This document shows positions 8,227 through 16,981 of a DNA stretch of 32,292 bases, one piece after another. Where the stretch lies: the NCBI GenBank assembly GCA_946408025.1, contig CAMJQJ010000015.1, positions 1 to 32,292 of the forward strand, given 5' to 3'. Every line of letters starts with the position of its first letter. Position 1 is the first letter of the stretch. Source of the DNA: an uncultured Faecalitalea sp. GTDB taxonomy: Bacteria > Bacillota_I > Bacilli_A > Erysipelotrichales > Erysipelotrichaceae. A program made the position numbers and the translations under genes. The notes below the pieces were generated by a model that was not told where the DNA came from, did not search any database, and saw only the letters and a program-made list of their open reading frames with translations.

Positions 8227-8255
8227 TTGAAAGAAAAGTTCGGTTGGGTTAATAT
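8227..8255 (+). promoter_or_regulatory. Sigma-A-type promoter of gltX
   Basis: TTGAAA (8227-8232), 17-base spacer, TAATAT (8250-8255). The ribosome site AAAGGG at 8265-8270 follows before the ATG at 8281. Confidence 0.7.
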
Positions 8256-8280
8256 AATAGGGCGAAAGGGTGAATAAATA

Positions 8281-9753
8281 ATGAAGAAAACACGTACACG
8301 TTTTGCACCAAGTCCTACTGGATATATGCATATTGGGAACTTGAGAACTGCGTTATTTGAATATTTGATTGCGAAACATGATGAAGGAGATTTTATCCTT
8401 CGAATTGAGGACACAGATCAAGAACGACAGGTTGAAGGTGCAGTTGATATCATATATGACACAATGAAAACTTGTGGATTAAATTGGGATGAAGGACCAG
8501 ATATTGGTGGTGAATATGGTCCTTATATTCAAAGTGAAAGACTTCCGATGTATAAAGGATATGCAGAAGAGTTGATTAAACTTGGAGGAGCACACTACTG
8601 CTTCTGTTCAGAAGAGGAAATTGAAGAACAGCGAAAAGAAGCAGAAAGTTTAGGTATTTCTTTTAAATTCAACGATCCTTGTAAACATTTAAGCAAGGAA
8701 GAAATTCAAGCTAAACTTGATGCTGGAGAACCATATGTAATTCGTCAGACAATTGAAGAAGTAGGAGAAACTTCTTTTGATGATATGGTATATGGACACA
8801 TTGAATTTGATGGAGATTTATTAGATGAACAGATCTTGATCAAATCAGATGGATTCCCAACTTATAACTTTGCCAATATCATTGACGATCACCAGATGGA
8901 GATTTCTCATGTTGTTCGAGGAAATGAGTATTTATCTAGTACACCTAAATACAATTTGATTTACGATGCTTATGGATGGGAAAGACCAACCTATGTACAT
9001 GTACCTCCTGTTATGAAAGATGAACATCATAAGTTATCTAAGCGTAATGGAGATGCATCTTTCCAAGATCTTGTAAAGAAAGGGTATTTACCAGAAGCAA
9101 TTATTAACTATATTGCTTTATTGGGCTGGGCACCAGAAACTGAGCAGGAAATCTATACAATAGATGAATTAATTAAAGTTTTTAACATCGAACGTATTTC
9201 TAAGAGTCCGGCTATTTTTGATATTGACAAATTGACTTGGATGAATGGAATGTATTTAAGAAATATGGATGAAGAAACATATTTAGAAACAGTAAAACCT
9301 TATTTGGAAGAAGGTATTCATTCTGATATAGATTTAAAAGAGGTTGCTAAAATTATCCAACCGAGAATCGATCGTCTAGATCAGATCGTTGAAAGTGTTG
9401 ATTTCTTTGACACATTAGTTGACTATGATTTAGAAATGTATCGTCATAAAAAGATGAAGACAACTAAAGAAATTGCGTTAAAGTCTTTGAAGGCAGTTTA
9501 TGAAACTTTATCTACATTTGATAACTGGGCGGATCAACAAGCAGTACATGATGTTTTATTGGCTTTACCAGCACAGTTAGAAATGAAAAATGGTCAAGTG
9601 TTATGGCCAGTTCGTACGGCATTGACAGGTAAACAATTTACGCCAGGAGGAGCAATTGAAATTGCACACATTCTTGGAAAAGAAGAAAGTTTGCGTCGTA
9701 TTCAGATCGGTATTGATCGTCTTGAACAAGCATTAAATGAACCGGCAGAATAA
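8281..9753 (+). CDS. gltX: Glutamyl-tRNA synthetase
   Basis: A 490-residue class-I aminoacyl-tRNA synthetase of normal GltX length that attaches glutamate to tRNA-Glu. In many Bacillota GltX also charges tRNA-Gln, with amidation by GatCAB. The HIGH-type motif is PSPTGYMHIGNLRTAL (about 10-25, MHIG) and the KMSKS-type motif is KLSKR at 251-255. The helical anticodon-binding part follows, with the conserved TPGGAIEIAHILGKEESLRRI near the C-terminus. It has its own promoter. The stop codon lies in the loop of a strong terminator. The bacteria-specific Gln-versus-Glu anticodon preference cannot be read from sequence alone. Confidence 0.97.
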   Translation: MKKTRTRFAPSPTGYMHIGNLRTALFEYLIAKHDEGDFILRIEDTDQERQVEGAVDIIYDTMKTCGLNWDEGPDIGGEYGPYIQSERLPMYKGYAEELIKLGGAHYCFCSEEEIEEQRKEAESLGISFKFNDPCKHLSKEEIQAKLDAGEPYVIRQTIEEVGETSFDDMVYGHIEFDGDLLDEQILIKSDGFPTYNFANIIDDHQMEISHVVRGNEYLSSTPKYNLIYDAYGWERPTYVHVPPVMKDEHHKLSKRNGDASFQDLVKKGYLPEAIINYIALLGWAPETEQEIYTIDELIKVFNIERISKSPAIFDIDKLTWMNGMYLRNMDEETYLETVKPYLEEGIHSDIDLKEVAKIIQPRIDRLDQIVESVDFFDTLVDYDLEMYRHKKMKTTKEIALKSLKAVYETLSTFDNWADQQAVHDVLLALPAQLEMKNGQVLWPVRTALTGKQFTPGGAIEIAHILGKEESLRRIQIGIDRLEQALNEPAE

Positions 9754-9770
9754 TTCTGGCGGTTCTTTTT
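9739..9770 (+). terminator. Terminator overlapping the end of gltX
   Basis: GAACCGGCAGAA (9739-9750) pairs with TTCTGGCGGTTC (9754-9765) with one G-G mismatch and a three-base loop made of the gltX stop codon. Five Ts follow. The next gene begins only 20 bases later with no visible promoter, so readthrough probably feeds it. Confidence 0.82.
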
Positions 9771-9789
9771 CAAAAAGGGGGCATCAGAC

Positions 9790-10554
9790 ATGGAATGGTT
9801 AATACGTATAGGAACAACCTTGTTGATCGTTGCAGTTGGTTTTGTTTTAGGGCCAATCTTAAAAAAGGGAATCATCAAGCTATCTAAAAATGCTTCTGAT
9901 AAGGGAGCTTTGACTTTTATTGGATCTGCTGTTTCTTTGTTGACTAAAATTGCAGGAATTATCATTGCCTTATCTCAATTAGGAGTAAATACAAACGTAA
10001 TTGTTGGAACTTTTTCTGCAGCTGGATTGGGAATTTCACTCGCTTTAAAAGATAACATGGCAAATGTTGCAGGTGGGATTCAGATTTTATTTACGCGTCC
10101 TTTTATGGTTGGGGATTATATTTCATTGGAAAACAAAGAGGGGACTGTGGCACGTATTGAGCTTATGTTTACGGTTCTGAAAACACCTTCTGCACAAGAG
10201 ATTATTGTTCCTAACTCTTTAATGGTACAGGAGATTATCATCAACTATTCTCGTGATGAGTACCGCCGTATTTCACTTCAATTTCCGGTTAGTACCTCAA
10301 CAGATGTTCAGGCATTACGTGAGGTTTGTGTCGATATCTTAAAGAAGGATTCTAGTGTGATCGTGGAAAAACCATATGAAGTGATCATTGACAGAATGGA
10401 TGAAAGATCGATCTGGATGAGTGTTTATTGTTGGACAAAATTTGATGAATATTGGGATACATATCATAGACTTTATGATGCGATACAAAAAAACAGATTC
10501 ACACAGACGATTGAATCACCTTATGAATCTGTAAAAATATTAAATAAGTGCTAG
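9790..10554 (+). CDS. mscS: MscS-family mechanosensitive ion channel
   Basis: A 254-residue small-conductance mechanosensitive channel protein that opens under membrane tension to release solutes during hypo-osmotic shock. Three hydrophobic segments are visible (about 3-24, 42-62 and 68-96). The third is the Gly/Ala-rich pore helix GTFSAAGLGISLALKDNMAN, followed by GGIQILFTRPFMVGDYI, the start of the cytoplasmic beta domain typical of the family. The C-terminal part (about 150-250) is the alpha/beta vestibule. AAGGGGG at 9775-9781 gives the start. The gene lies right after the gltX terminator. Its last 15 bases overlap the convergent HAD gene. Confidence 0.92.
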   Translation: MEWLIRIGTTLLIVAVGFVLGPILKKGIIKLSKNASDKGALTFIGSAVSLLTKIAGIIIALSQLGVNTNVIVGTFSAAGLGISLALKDNMANVAGGIQILFTRPFMVGDYISLENKEGTVARIELMFTVLKTPSAQEIIVPNSLMVQEIIINYSRDEYRRISLQFPVSTSTDVQALREVCVDILKKDSSVIVEKPYEVIIDRMDERSIWMSVYCWTKFDEYWDTYHRLYDAIQKNRFTQTIESPYESVKILNKC

Positions 10555-11370
10555 GTTTTTAAATGCATTATAGATACCGTTATCTGTTAAGCTGGTCGTA
10601 ATCAGATTGGCTTTTTCTTTTACTTGAATGCTGGCATTTCCCATGGCTACCGAGATGGCAGCTTTTTCAAACATACAAAGATCGTTATGACCATCTCCAA
10701 TGGCAATTGTGTCTTTGTCATTCATTTTGTAATAATCAATCAATACTTCCATACCTGTTGCCTTTGTGATTCGCTTGGAAGAAATCTCGCCGCTTTCTTT
10801 TCCTAATGGAGCAAATGTCGCTGGGATGACATCTAAGACAGGGCTTAGATCTTCATAAACTTTTTGATACGGTGTCTTGCTTTCAAGGAAGCTGATTTTA
10901 TTGATTGGATGTTCATGTAAATCATTGACCACATGCACTTGATGATACAAGGCGTAAAGACCATGCATCTTGCGTTGTTCATCATCCAGGTGTCCACATT
11001 GGATCTCCAATAATTCTTTTAGGCGATCTTTTGTTTTCTGGGTCGCAAAAATACCAATACTGCTTTCATAAAGAGCTGGAATTTGATGATCATTCAAAAA
11101 GTTATATACTGTATTGAATTCGAATTCATCAAAGTTTTTTTCAACAATTTGTTTGCCATGTACAAAAATAGAAGCTCCGCTTCCTGCAATGATACCATCG
11201 TAATCAATCTTGGTTAAATCGCCAAAGATCTCAACTTTTTGCCTTCCGGTGCATAAACAAATTTTATGTCCATTTTTTTGGGCGTGATTACAGGCGTCTA
11301 AGGCGCTTCTAGGTATGTATCCGCTATGATGAAACAGAGTTCCATCAGCATCTAAAAAAACGATTTTCAT
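10540..11370 (-). CDS. Cof-type HAD-superfamily sugar-phosphate phosphatase
   Basis: A 276-residue HAD hydrolase of the Cof/class-IIB group, acting on small phosphorylated metabolites in the cytoplasm. Motif I is FLDADGTL (D7 nucleophile, D9 acid/base). Motif II is CTGR (T41). The motif III Lys lies in the GEISSKRITKATG segment (K199 or K203). Motif IV is GDGHND (225-230), with D226 and D230 as Mg ligands. The stretch between about 85 and 185 is the C2 cap that sets substrate choice. AGGAGA lies just upstream of the ATG on the minus strand. This is the only minus-strand gene in the window; it converges with mscS and diverges from the next gene over 50 bases. The exact substrate cannot be predicted. 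Confidence 0.9.
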   Translation of the reverse strand: MKIVFLDADGTLFHHSGYIPRSALDACNHAQKNGHKICLCTGRQKVEIFGDLTKIDYDGIIAGSGASIFVHGKQIVEKNFDEFEFNTVYNFLNDHQIPALYESSIGIFATQKTKDRLKELLEIQCGHLDDEQRKMHGLYALYHQVHVVNDLHEHPINKISFLESKTPYQKVYEDLSPVLDVIPATFAPLGKESGEISSKRITKATGMEVLIDYYKMNDKDTIAIGDGHNDLCMFEKAAISVAMGNASIQVKEKANLITTSLTDNGIYNAFKNLALI

Positions 11371-11420
11371 TTATGTCTCCTGTTCTAGATTTTTGACGAG
11401 ATTTATTTTACAATATTTTT

Positions 11421-12029
11421 ATGAATATATATAGTTATTTTCAACGAGTTGAACGCAATATTCAAGGGGTTCCTTCTAAACATACTGGTTTATATAATGA
11501 TACGATCAATCAAACTAAGCTTGCTAATCTTTCTAAGACATCAAGCTATGAACTCATAAGCTGGGCAAGTGATCTTTTGCAGGATGATAACAATGAGTTT
11601 ACACTCTTTAAAGAAGAAATGATAAAACGGGTAAACGAAAAGAAAAAACATTTCTGGTTTCGTGAATTTTTAGATTTTCCTCTGTATCTTTTTATCTATA
11701 TCACATGTTTAAATGTGCTCTATGATATGATTGAAAATGGTTTTCAAACATTTATGGTTTTGATTACACCGGGCTTTTTAATTCAGATTATTGGTGTATA
11801 TGTATCCATTAAGTTGTTATTGTTGTTTTTGGTCAAACAGCCAAATCGTTCAACACTTATTTTTTGGCTGGGATTAGCTTTTTTATTTTTTATCTATATG
11901 CTTAGCAACTATGCTTTGCGAGTTTTTGATATGGTTATATTTGCGATACCATTTTGGTTGTGGTTAATTATTCAGATCGTTTTATTAGTGGGAAGTTATT
12001 TTTATATAAAAAAAGAGGATTTGATTTAG
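11421..12029 (+). CDS. Uncharacterised membrane protein
   Basis: A 202-residue protein with a soluble N-terminal region of about 88 residues (charged, helical, ending KRVNEKKKHFWFREF) followed by four hydrophobic helices (about 89-108, 115-137, 150-168 and 172-194) and a charged tail KKEDLI. No known family recognised. No Shine-Dalgarno sequence precedes the ATG; bases 11401-11420 are a T/A tract. TACAAT at 11409-11414 could be a -10 box placing the transcript start near the ATG, which would make a leaderless message. It lies 19 bases before another membrane protein gene and probably pairs with it. Confidence 0.65.
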   Translation: MNIYSYFQRVERNIQGVPSKHTGLYNDTINQTKLANLSKTSSYELISWASDLLQDDNNEFTLFKEEMIKRVNEKKKHFWFREFLDFPLYLFIYITCLNVLYDMIENGFQTFMVLITPGFLIQIIGVYVSIKLLLLFLVKQPNRSTLIFWLGLAFLFFIYMLSNYALRVFDMVIFAIPFWLWLIIQIVLLVGSYFYIKKEDLI

Positions 12030-12048
12030 TTTTTGGGAGAATTTGATT

Positions 12049-12741
12049 ATGGATAAGATCGTAATTTTGATATTGGTGGCAGCTTTAGGAATTATTTTTA
12101 CCCTGGTGCCATCAAGAACATATAATATACTGACAAAAACATTGAGCTTTGATAAAAAAGGAATACGTTATATACGAAGAAGACATGATAAAGTTGACGC
12201 ATTGGCAAATCTTTTTTTGTTCATAGGACTCATTTTTTCTCTTTTCTATTTTATACTTCCTTTTTATTCGTTGTTCTATGCTGTGTTTTTGATTTTTAGT
12301 TTTTTATGTGTTTTAGGGCAAGCTAATCGAGTTTTAAAGAAAAAGAATAGAACAGTGTACAGAATTGTAATTTATGGTTTATATCTAATGGCGTGTATAG
12401 GATTAGTTAGTGCGTCAGGTATGTTAAATAACCATGTTGCGGATATGTTGGTTATTACATTCAGAACAGATTTATTTGCAGGAAATGTCTTTAATGTTTT
12501 TTACCTTTTGACCAACCATAGTATCATGGTGTATATCTTGCAGGGAATTCTTTTCTTTGTTCCTGTGTATTGCATGTGGTCACAATTTAAATATATGCGT
12601 TTGGAAAATACTTATAAAGCAATGAATATCCTTACCTATGCTATTAAGGTGTTATTTATTTGTATAGTGATGATATTTCTTGCGGTTGAAGGCTTTGACT
12701 TTATCAATTTTGTCTATCAAGTTGAATATAAAGAGGCTTAG
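12049..12741 (+). CDS. Uncharacterised polytopic membrane protein
   Basis: A 230-residue protein with about six membrane helices and short basic loops (IRYIRRRHDK at about 40-50; ANRVLKKKNRTVYR at about 94-107). No recognised domain or catalytic motif. The ATG at 12049 is preferred over the TTG at 12043 because GGGAG (12035-12039) is 9 bases upstream. Likely co-transcribed with the membrane protein before it. Its stop codon sits in the hairpin of a terminator. Confidence 0.65.
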   Translation: MDKIVILILVAALGIIFTLVPSRTYNILTKTLSFDKKGIRYIRRRHDKVDALANLFLFIGLIFSLFYFILPFYSLFYAVFLIFSFLCVLGQANRVLKKKNRTVYRIVIYGLYLMACIGLVSASGMLNNHVADMLVITFRTDLFAGNVFNVFYLLTNHSIMVYILQGILFFVPVYCMWSQFKYMRLENTYKAMNILTYAIKVLFICIVMIFLAVEGFDFINFVYQVEYKEA

Positions 12742-12752
12742 CCTTTTTTTTT
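12730..12752 (+). terminator. Terminator after the membrane-protein pair
   Basis: AAAGAGGC pairs with GCCTTTTT (one G-T pair) across a TTA loop, and the T run continues to 12752. It overlaps the stop codon of the preceding gene. Confidence 0.7.
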
Positions 12753-12796
12753 GTGCTTTTTCGATGTAAAATTGGGACTATGAAAGAAGGATGAAT

Positions 12797-14572
12797 ATGA
12801 TCAAAGAGAGATTAATGAAATTACGAGAAGAAATGAAAAAAGAGGGGATGCATGCTTATATCATTCCTACAAGTGATTTTCATGAAACGGAATATGTAAG
12901 TGAATATTTTGCGGCGCGAAAGTACATGTCAGGCTTTACTGGAAGTGCGGGTGTTTTGGTCGTACTTTTGGATAAGGCAGGTTTATGGACAGATGGTCGT
13001 TATTTTATTCAGGCTGCAAATCAATTGGCTGGTAGCGGTATTGATTTGATGAAACAGGGCCAGGAAGAAACACCTTCAATTGAAGAATATATCGTTACTA
13101 ATTTAAGTCAGGGATCCGTTGTCGGGTTTGATGGAAGAGTCATGAATGTAAATGATGCCAACAAGTATAAACAAGCATTTATGATGCATGATATCAAAAT
13201 GGTGACAGACAAAGATTTGGTTGGAAGAATTTGGGAAAATCGTCCCGCTTTACCTTGTACAGAAACGTTTCACTATGATGAAAAATATGCAGGAAAATCA
13301 ATTGCTGAAAAATTAGCTCAGGTTAGAGAAATTATAAAAAAATATAATTGTCGTTCTCATATTGTAACAAAGATTGATGAGATTGCCTGGTTATATAATT
13401 TAAGAGCACATGATGTTCCGCATTTCCCAGTGGCTTTGGCTTATACGATCATTAAAGAAAAAGATGCGATGATCTATATTGATGCCTCTCGTTTGGATGA
13501 AGAATCTAAAACTTTATTTGCCCAGAATAATATTCAAGTTAAAGAATATGAAGCGATTTATGAAGATGTTAAGGATTTAGAAGGACCTGTTTTGGTTGAC
13601 GGCAATTTTGTAAACTCTAAGATCGTTTACAGCTTGAATACAGAAATCGTTTATGCTCAGGATCCTATTGTACTTTTAAAGGCAATGAAGAACGAAACAG
13701 AATTAGAAAATACACGTAATGCACATATTAAAGATGGTGTTGCTTGTACAAAGTTCATGTATTGGCTGATGCAGAATGTAAATAATGGAATCAGTGAAAT
13801 GAGTGCCCAAGAAAAATTACAGGAGTTCCGTAAAGAGCAGGATGATTATCTAGAAGATAGCTTCAATACAATTTGTGCGTATAAAGAACATGCAGCAATG
13901 ATGCACTACAGCTCTAATGAAGAAACGAATGTAGAATTAAAGCCAGAAGGAATGTTGTTAGTTGATAGTGGTGGACAATACTTAGATGGCACAACGGATA
14001 TTACGCGTACTTTTGTGCTTGGCCCAATTACTGAAGAAGAGAGAAAATGGTTTACTTTAGCTTTAAAAGGGCATATTCGTTTGGAAAAAGCAAATTTCTT
14101 GTATGGTTGCCGTGGTTTGAACTTAGATATTCTGGCACGTGGACCATTATGGGATCTTGATATGGATTATCAATGTGGAACAGGTCACGGCGTTGGTCAT
14201 TTATCAAATGTACATGAAGCGCCTAACGGATTTAGATGGAAGGTCGTACCAGAACGCAACGATTCCTGTGTGTTGGATGAAGGAATGATCACATCCAATG
14301 AACCAGGAGTTTATGTAGAAGGCAAATTTGGTATTCGTCATGAAAATGAAATGGTCGTTGTCAAAGGAAATAAGAACTTTTATGGTCAGTTCATGCATTT
14401 TGAAACATTGACATTTGTTCCATTTGACTGCAAAGGTATTGATAAGAGTTTATTGTCTGAAGATGAAATTACATGGTTGAACGATTATCATGCTTCTGTA
14501 TATGAAAAAATTTCTCCTTTCTTGACAAGTGAAGAAGCAGATTGGTTAAAAGATGCTTGTAGACCTTTATAA
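12797..14572 (+). CDS. pepP: Xaa-Pro aminopeptidase, M24B family
   Basis: A 591-residue cytosolic metallopeptidase removing N-terminal residues before proline. It is the long form: two creatinase-like N domains (about 1-290), the pita-bread catalytic domain (about 300-520) and the C-terminal M24 extension. Metal ligands are visible: D390 and D401 in VDSGGQYLDGTTDITRT (11 apart, as in E. coli AMPP), His in GTGHGVGHLSNVHEAP, Glu in NEPGVYVE and Glu in GIRHENEMVV. ATG 12797 is chosen over 12791 because AGAAGG (12785-12790) directly abuts the earlier ATG but is six bases from the later one. Its TAA shares an A with the next ATG. It starts an operon with the CpXC protein and galE. Confidence 0.93.
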   Translation: MIKERLMKLREEMKKEGMHAYIIPTSDFHETEYVSEYFAARKYMSGFTGSAGVLVVLLDKAGLWTDGRYFIQAANQLAGSGIDLMKQGQEETPSIEEYIVTNLSQGSVVGFDGRVMNVNDANKYKQAFMMHDIKMVTDKDLVGRIWENRPALPCTETFHYDEKYAGKSIAEKLAQVREIIKKYNCRSHIVTKIDEIAWLYNLRAHDVPHFPVALAYTIIKEKDAMIYIDASRLDEESKTLFAQNNIQVKEYEAIYEDVKDLEGPVLVDGNFVNSKIVYSLNTEIVYAQDPIVLLKAMKNETELENTRNAHIKDGVACTKFMYWLMQNVNNGISEMSAQEKLQEFRKEQDDYLEDSFNTICAYKEHAAMMHYSSNEETNVELKPEGMLLVDSGGQYLDGTTDITRTFVLGPITEEERKWFTLALKGHIRLEKANFLYGCRGLNLDILARGPLWDLDMDYQCGTGHGVGHLSNVHEAPNGFRWKVVPERNDSCVLDEGMITSNEPGVYVEGKFGIRHENEMVVVKGNKNFYGQFMHFETLTFVPFDCKGIDKSLLSEDEITWLNDYHASVYEKISPFLTSEEADWLKDACRPL

Positions 14573-15081
14573 TGAAAGAAAGAATGATTGAAACAGAGTG
14601 TCCTTTTTGTGGGCACTCCTTCTATATAAAACGAGACACTTTGATCATAACTACCATGTCGCCTCTTGCGATTGAACGTTTGCTGGATCGAACGTATTTT
14701 TCTCATCTTTGCTCAAAGTGTCATAAACTGTTTTATTTAACCTATCCTTTAATGGTGAGAAACCCAAAAAAACGATATAGTTTGTTGTTGACGGAACAAA
14801 AAAATGTATCAGGGTTTGATGCAGAAGAAAAAGTTGTCGTCGTAAGAAATGTGCCTCAATTTTATCTGGCATTTTATTTATTAGAACATGATTTAAACTT
14901 TAATATTGTTTTAAACAAAATGAAACGTATTGAAAACAAGTATAAGAAAACAATCTGGTTTGATGGATATGATGATAAGAACCATTGCTTATGGTTTGAT
15001 GTTGATGGCGAAAATAAAGCAGTTCTTCTTTCAAAAGAAGAGGAAAAAAATATTTATATGGTGTATAATCAAGCTGTTTGA
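14572..15081 (+). CDS. CpXC-domain protein (zinc-ribbon-like)
   Basis: A 169-residue protein opening with two Cys pairs, CPFC (C10, C13) and CSKC (C47, C50), with the spacing of the CpXC domain (PF14353), a predicted zinc-binding fold of unknown function in Bacillota. The rest is a mixed alpha/beta domain without recognised residues. The ATG overlaps the pepP stop (TAATG), implying translational coupling; a second ATG at 14584 is also possible. galE begins 14 bases after its end. Why such a protein lies between a peptidase and an epimerase is unclear. Confidence 0.75.
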   Translation: MKERMIETECPFCGHSFYIKRDTLIITTMSPLAIERLLDRTYFSHLCSKCHKLFYLTYPLMVRNPKKRYSLLLTEQKNVSGFDAEEKVVVVRNVPQFYLAFYLLEHDLNFNIVLNKMKRIENKYKKTIWFDGYDDKNHCLWFDVDGENKAVLLSKEEEKNIYMVYNQAV

Positions 15082-15095
15082 AAGAGAGGTTCTTT

Positions 15096-16112
15096 ATGAA
15101 GATATTAGTTACAGGTGGCGCTGGATATATTGGCAGCCATACGTGTGTTGAATTATTGAATGAAGGATATGAAGTTGTTATTGTAGATAATTTATATAAT
15201 TCGAATCAAAAAGCTGTGGATCGAATTGAACAGATTACACAGAAAAAGATTACGTTCTATCAGAATGACATATTAGATCGAGAAGCTTTGGATCAAATCT
15301 TCGACAAAGAAAATGTAGATGCGGTCATTCACTTTGCAGGTTTAAAAGCTGTAGGAGAATCCGTAAGAAAACCAATTGAATATTACACAAATAATATTCA
15401 GGGAACTTTGATTTTGGCAGATGTAATGCGCAAGCACAACGTCAAAAATATCATCTTTTCATCCAGTGCAACAGTGTACGGAAATCCAGCTATGATCCCA
15501 ATTACAGAAGAATGTCCAAAAGGGGTATGTACGAATCCTTATGGTTGGACAAAATGGATGTTGGAACAGATCTTAACAGATATTCATACAGCTGATCCAG
15601 AATGGAATGTAATGTTATTACGTTATTTTAATCCGATTGGAGCACATGAAAGTGGCTTGATTGGTGAGGATCCTAAAGGTATTCCAAATAACTTATTACC
15701 ATATGTAGCTCAAGTTGCGATTGGAAAACTTGAATGTGTTGGTGTCTTTGGAGATGATTATGATACACCTGATGGAACCGGTGTTCGTGATTATATTCAT
15801 GTTGTTGACTTGGCAAAAGGACATGTAAAAGCTTTAAATAAGATCAAAGAAAAAGCCGGTGTAAAGGTTTATAATCTAGGTACTGGAAATGGTTACAGCG
15901 TTTTAGATGTCATTCATGCCTTTGAAAAAGCCTGTGGACATGAAATCCCATATCAAATAAAACCGCGTCGTGAAGGCGATATTGCGACATGTTATTCTAA
16001 ATGCGACCTTGCTAAAGAAGAACTTGGATGGCAGGCACAATATAATTTGGACGATATGTGTGCTTCAAGCTGGAAGTGGCAGACTATGAATCCAAATGGT
16101 TACAATGATTAG
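15096..16112 (+). CDS. galE: UDP-glucose 4-epimerase
   Basis: A 338-residue extended short-chain dehydrogenase interconverting UDP-glucose and UDP-galactose for galactose use and envelope polysaccharides. The NAD-binding motif is GGAGYIG (7-13). Catalytic S124 (in SSSATVYG), Y149 and K153 (YGWTK) fall at exactly the E. coli GalE positions. The substrate-binding segment RYFNPIGAHESGLIGEDP is also typical. ATG 15096 follows AGAGAGG (about 15083-15089) at a good distance; an in-frame TTG at 15078 is rejected. Last gene of the pepP operon, with a terminator at its stop. Confidence 0.96.
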   Translation: MKILVTGGAGYIGSHTCVELLNEGYEVVIVDNLYNSNQKAVDRIEQITQKKITFYQNDILDREALDQIFDKENVDAVIHFAGLKAVGESVRKPIEYYTNNIQGTLILADVMRKHNVKNIIFSSSATVYGNPAMIPITEECPKGVCTNPYGWTKWMLEQILTDIHTADPEWNVMLLRYFNPIGAHESGLIGEDPKGIPNNLLPYVAQVAIGKLECVGVFGDDYDTPDGTGVRDYIHVVDLAKGHVKALNKIKEKAGVKVYNLGTGNGYSVLDVIHAFEKACGHEIPYQIKPRREGDIATCYSKCDLAKEELGWQAQYNLDDMCASSWKWQTMNPNGYND

Positions 16113-16139
16113 ATCATCTTCGGATGATCTTTTTATTTT
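16111..16139 (+). terminator. Terminator after galE with UUCG tetraloop
   Basis: AGATCATC (16111-16118) and GATGATCT (16123-16130) form a perfect stem capped by a TTCG loop closed by a C-G pair, a very stable RNA tetraloop. TTTTATTTT follows. The stem begins within the stop codon. Confidence 0.88.
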
Positions 16140-16165
16140 ACTTTTATAACAGCCCTTTTTATAAT
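16137..16165 (+). promoter_or_regulatory. Promoter of the ucpA-exoA unit
   Basis: A TATAAT -10 (16160-16165) with TTTACT at 16137-16142, 17 bases upstream. The -35 overlaps the T tract of the galE terminator. AGGAGG at 16173-16178 follows. Confidence 0.65.
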
Positions 16166-16188
16166 GAGTACTAGGAGGATCTTTTTAT

Positions 16189-16980
16189 ATGAAACTAAAA
16201 AATAAAGTCGCTCTCATTACAGGAGCATCTAAAGGAATTGGAGAAGGTATTGCCGAAGTCTTTGCCAAAGAAGGGGCTAATCTTATTCTATGTGCACGAA
16301 GCGCATCCACAAAACAAATTGCCGATGCATTGGCTGAAAAATATAATATCAAGGCCATTTATGTAAATTGTGATGTAACGAACAAAGCGGACTGTGAGAA
16401 TGCAGTCGAAAAAGGAATGGAAACATTTGGTCAAATCGATATTCTTGTATCGAATGCCGGTGTCTGCAAGTTAGGAAGTTTCTTGGAAACAGATGATAAT
16501 GATCGTGATTTTCATTTTAATGTAAACATCAATGGTTGTTGGAATATTTCTCAGGCTGTATTACCGGGTATGGTCAAACAAAAACATGGTTCTATCGTTA
16601 TCATGTCCAGTGTAACCGGGTATATGGTTGCTGATCCTGGTGAAGCTGCCTACGCGACAAGTAAAGCGGCTTTAATTGGTTTAACTCGTGCCTTGGCACG
16701 TGAATTTGCCGAAGATGGTATTCGTGTTAATGCAATTTGCCCAGGCTATGTCGATACACCGATGGCGCAAAGCATTGCTGTGCAATCAGATGCATCCAAT
16801 CCAGAATCTGTTAAAGCAGGCATTGCTGGTGCTACACCATTGAAACGTTTGGCGACACCACTGGAAATTGGGGATCTTGCTGCATTCTTGGCCAGTGATG
16901 AGAGTCGTTATATTACGGGGACGCAAGTCGTCATTGATGGAGGTAGTACGCTTCCAGAAACAATCAGTGTAGGTGTTTAA
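16189..16980 (+). CDS. ucpA: SDR family oxidoreductase, UcpA-like
   Basis: A 263-residue classical short-chain dehydrogenase. The cofactor motif is TGASKGIG (11-18), followed by NAG (89-91), the active-site S141 and Y155xxxK159, and the C-terminal GTQVVIDGGSTLPETISVG. Long stretches recall E. coli UcpA from memory: CKLGSFLE, the DNDRDFHFNVNI region, SSVTGYMVADPGE and RVNAICPGYVDTPMA. UcpA-type enzymes are NAD(P)-dependent with a poorly defined substrate; furfural tolerance has been linked to the E. coli protein. AGGAGG sits 10 bases upstream. The exonuclease gene starts one base after the stop. Gene symbol by similarity only. Confidence 0.85.
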   Translation: MKLKNKVALITGASKGIGEGIAEVFAKEGANLILCARSASTKQIADALAEKYNIKAIYVNCDVTNKADCENAVEKGMETFGQIDILVSNAGVCKLGSFLETDDNDRDFHFNVNINGCWNISQAVLPGMVKQKHGSIVIMSSVTGYMVADPGEAAYATSKAALIGLTRALAREFAEDGIRVNAICPGYVDTPMAQSIAVQSDASNPESVKAGIAGATPLKRLATPLEIGDLAAFLASDESRYITGTQVVIDGGSTLPETISVGV

Positions 16981-16981
16981 A

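Noticed and set aside
8205..8280. Attachment-site copy of the tRNA-Gln 3' end flanking the surface-protein island
   Set aside because: No repeat of the tRNA T-arm or acceptor sequence was found between the island and gltX.
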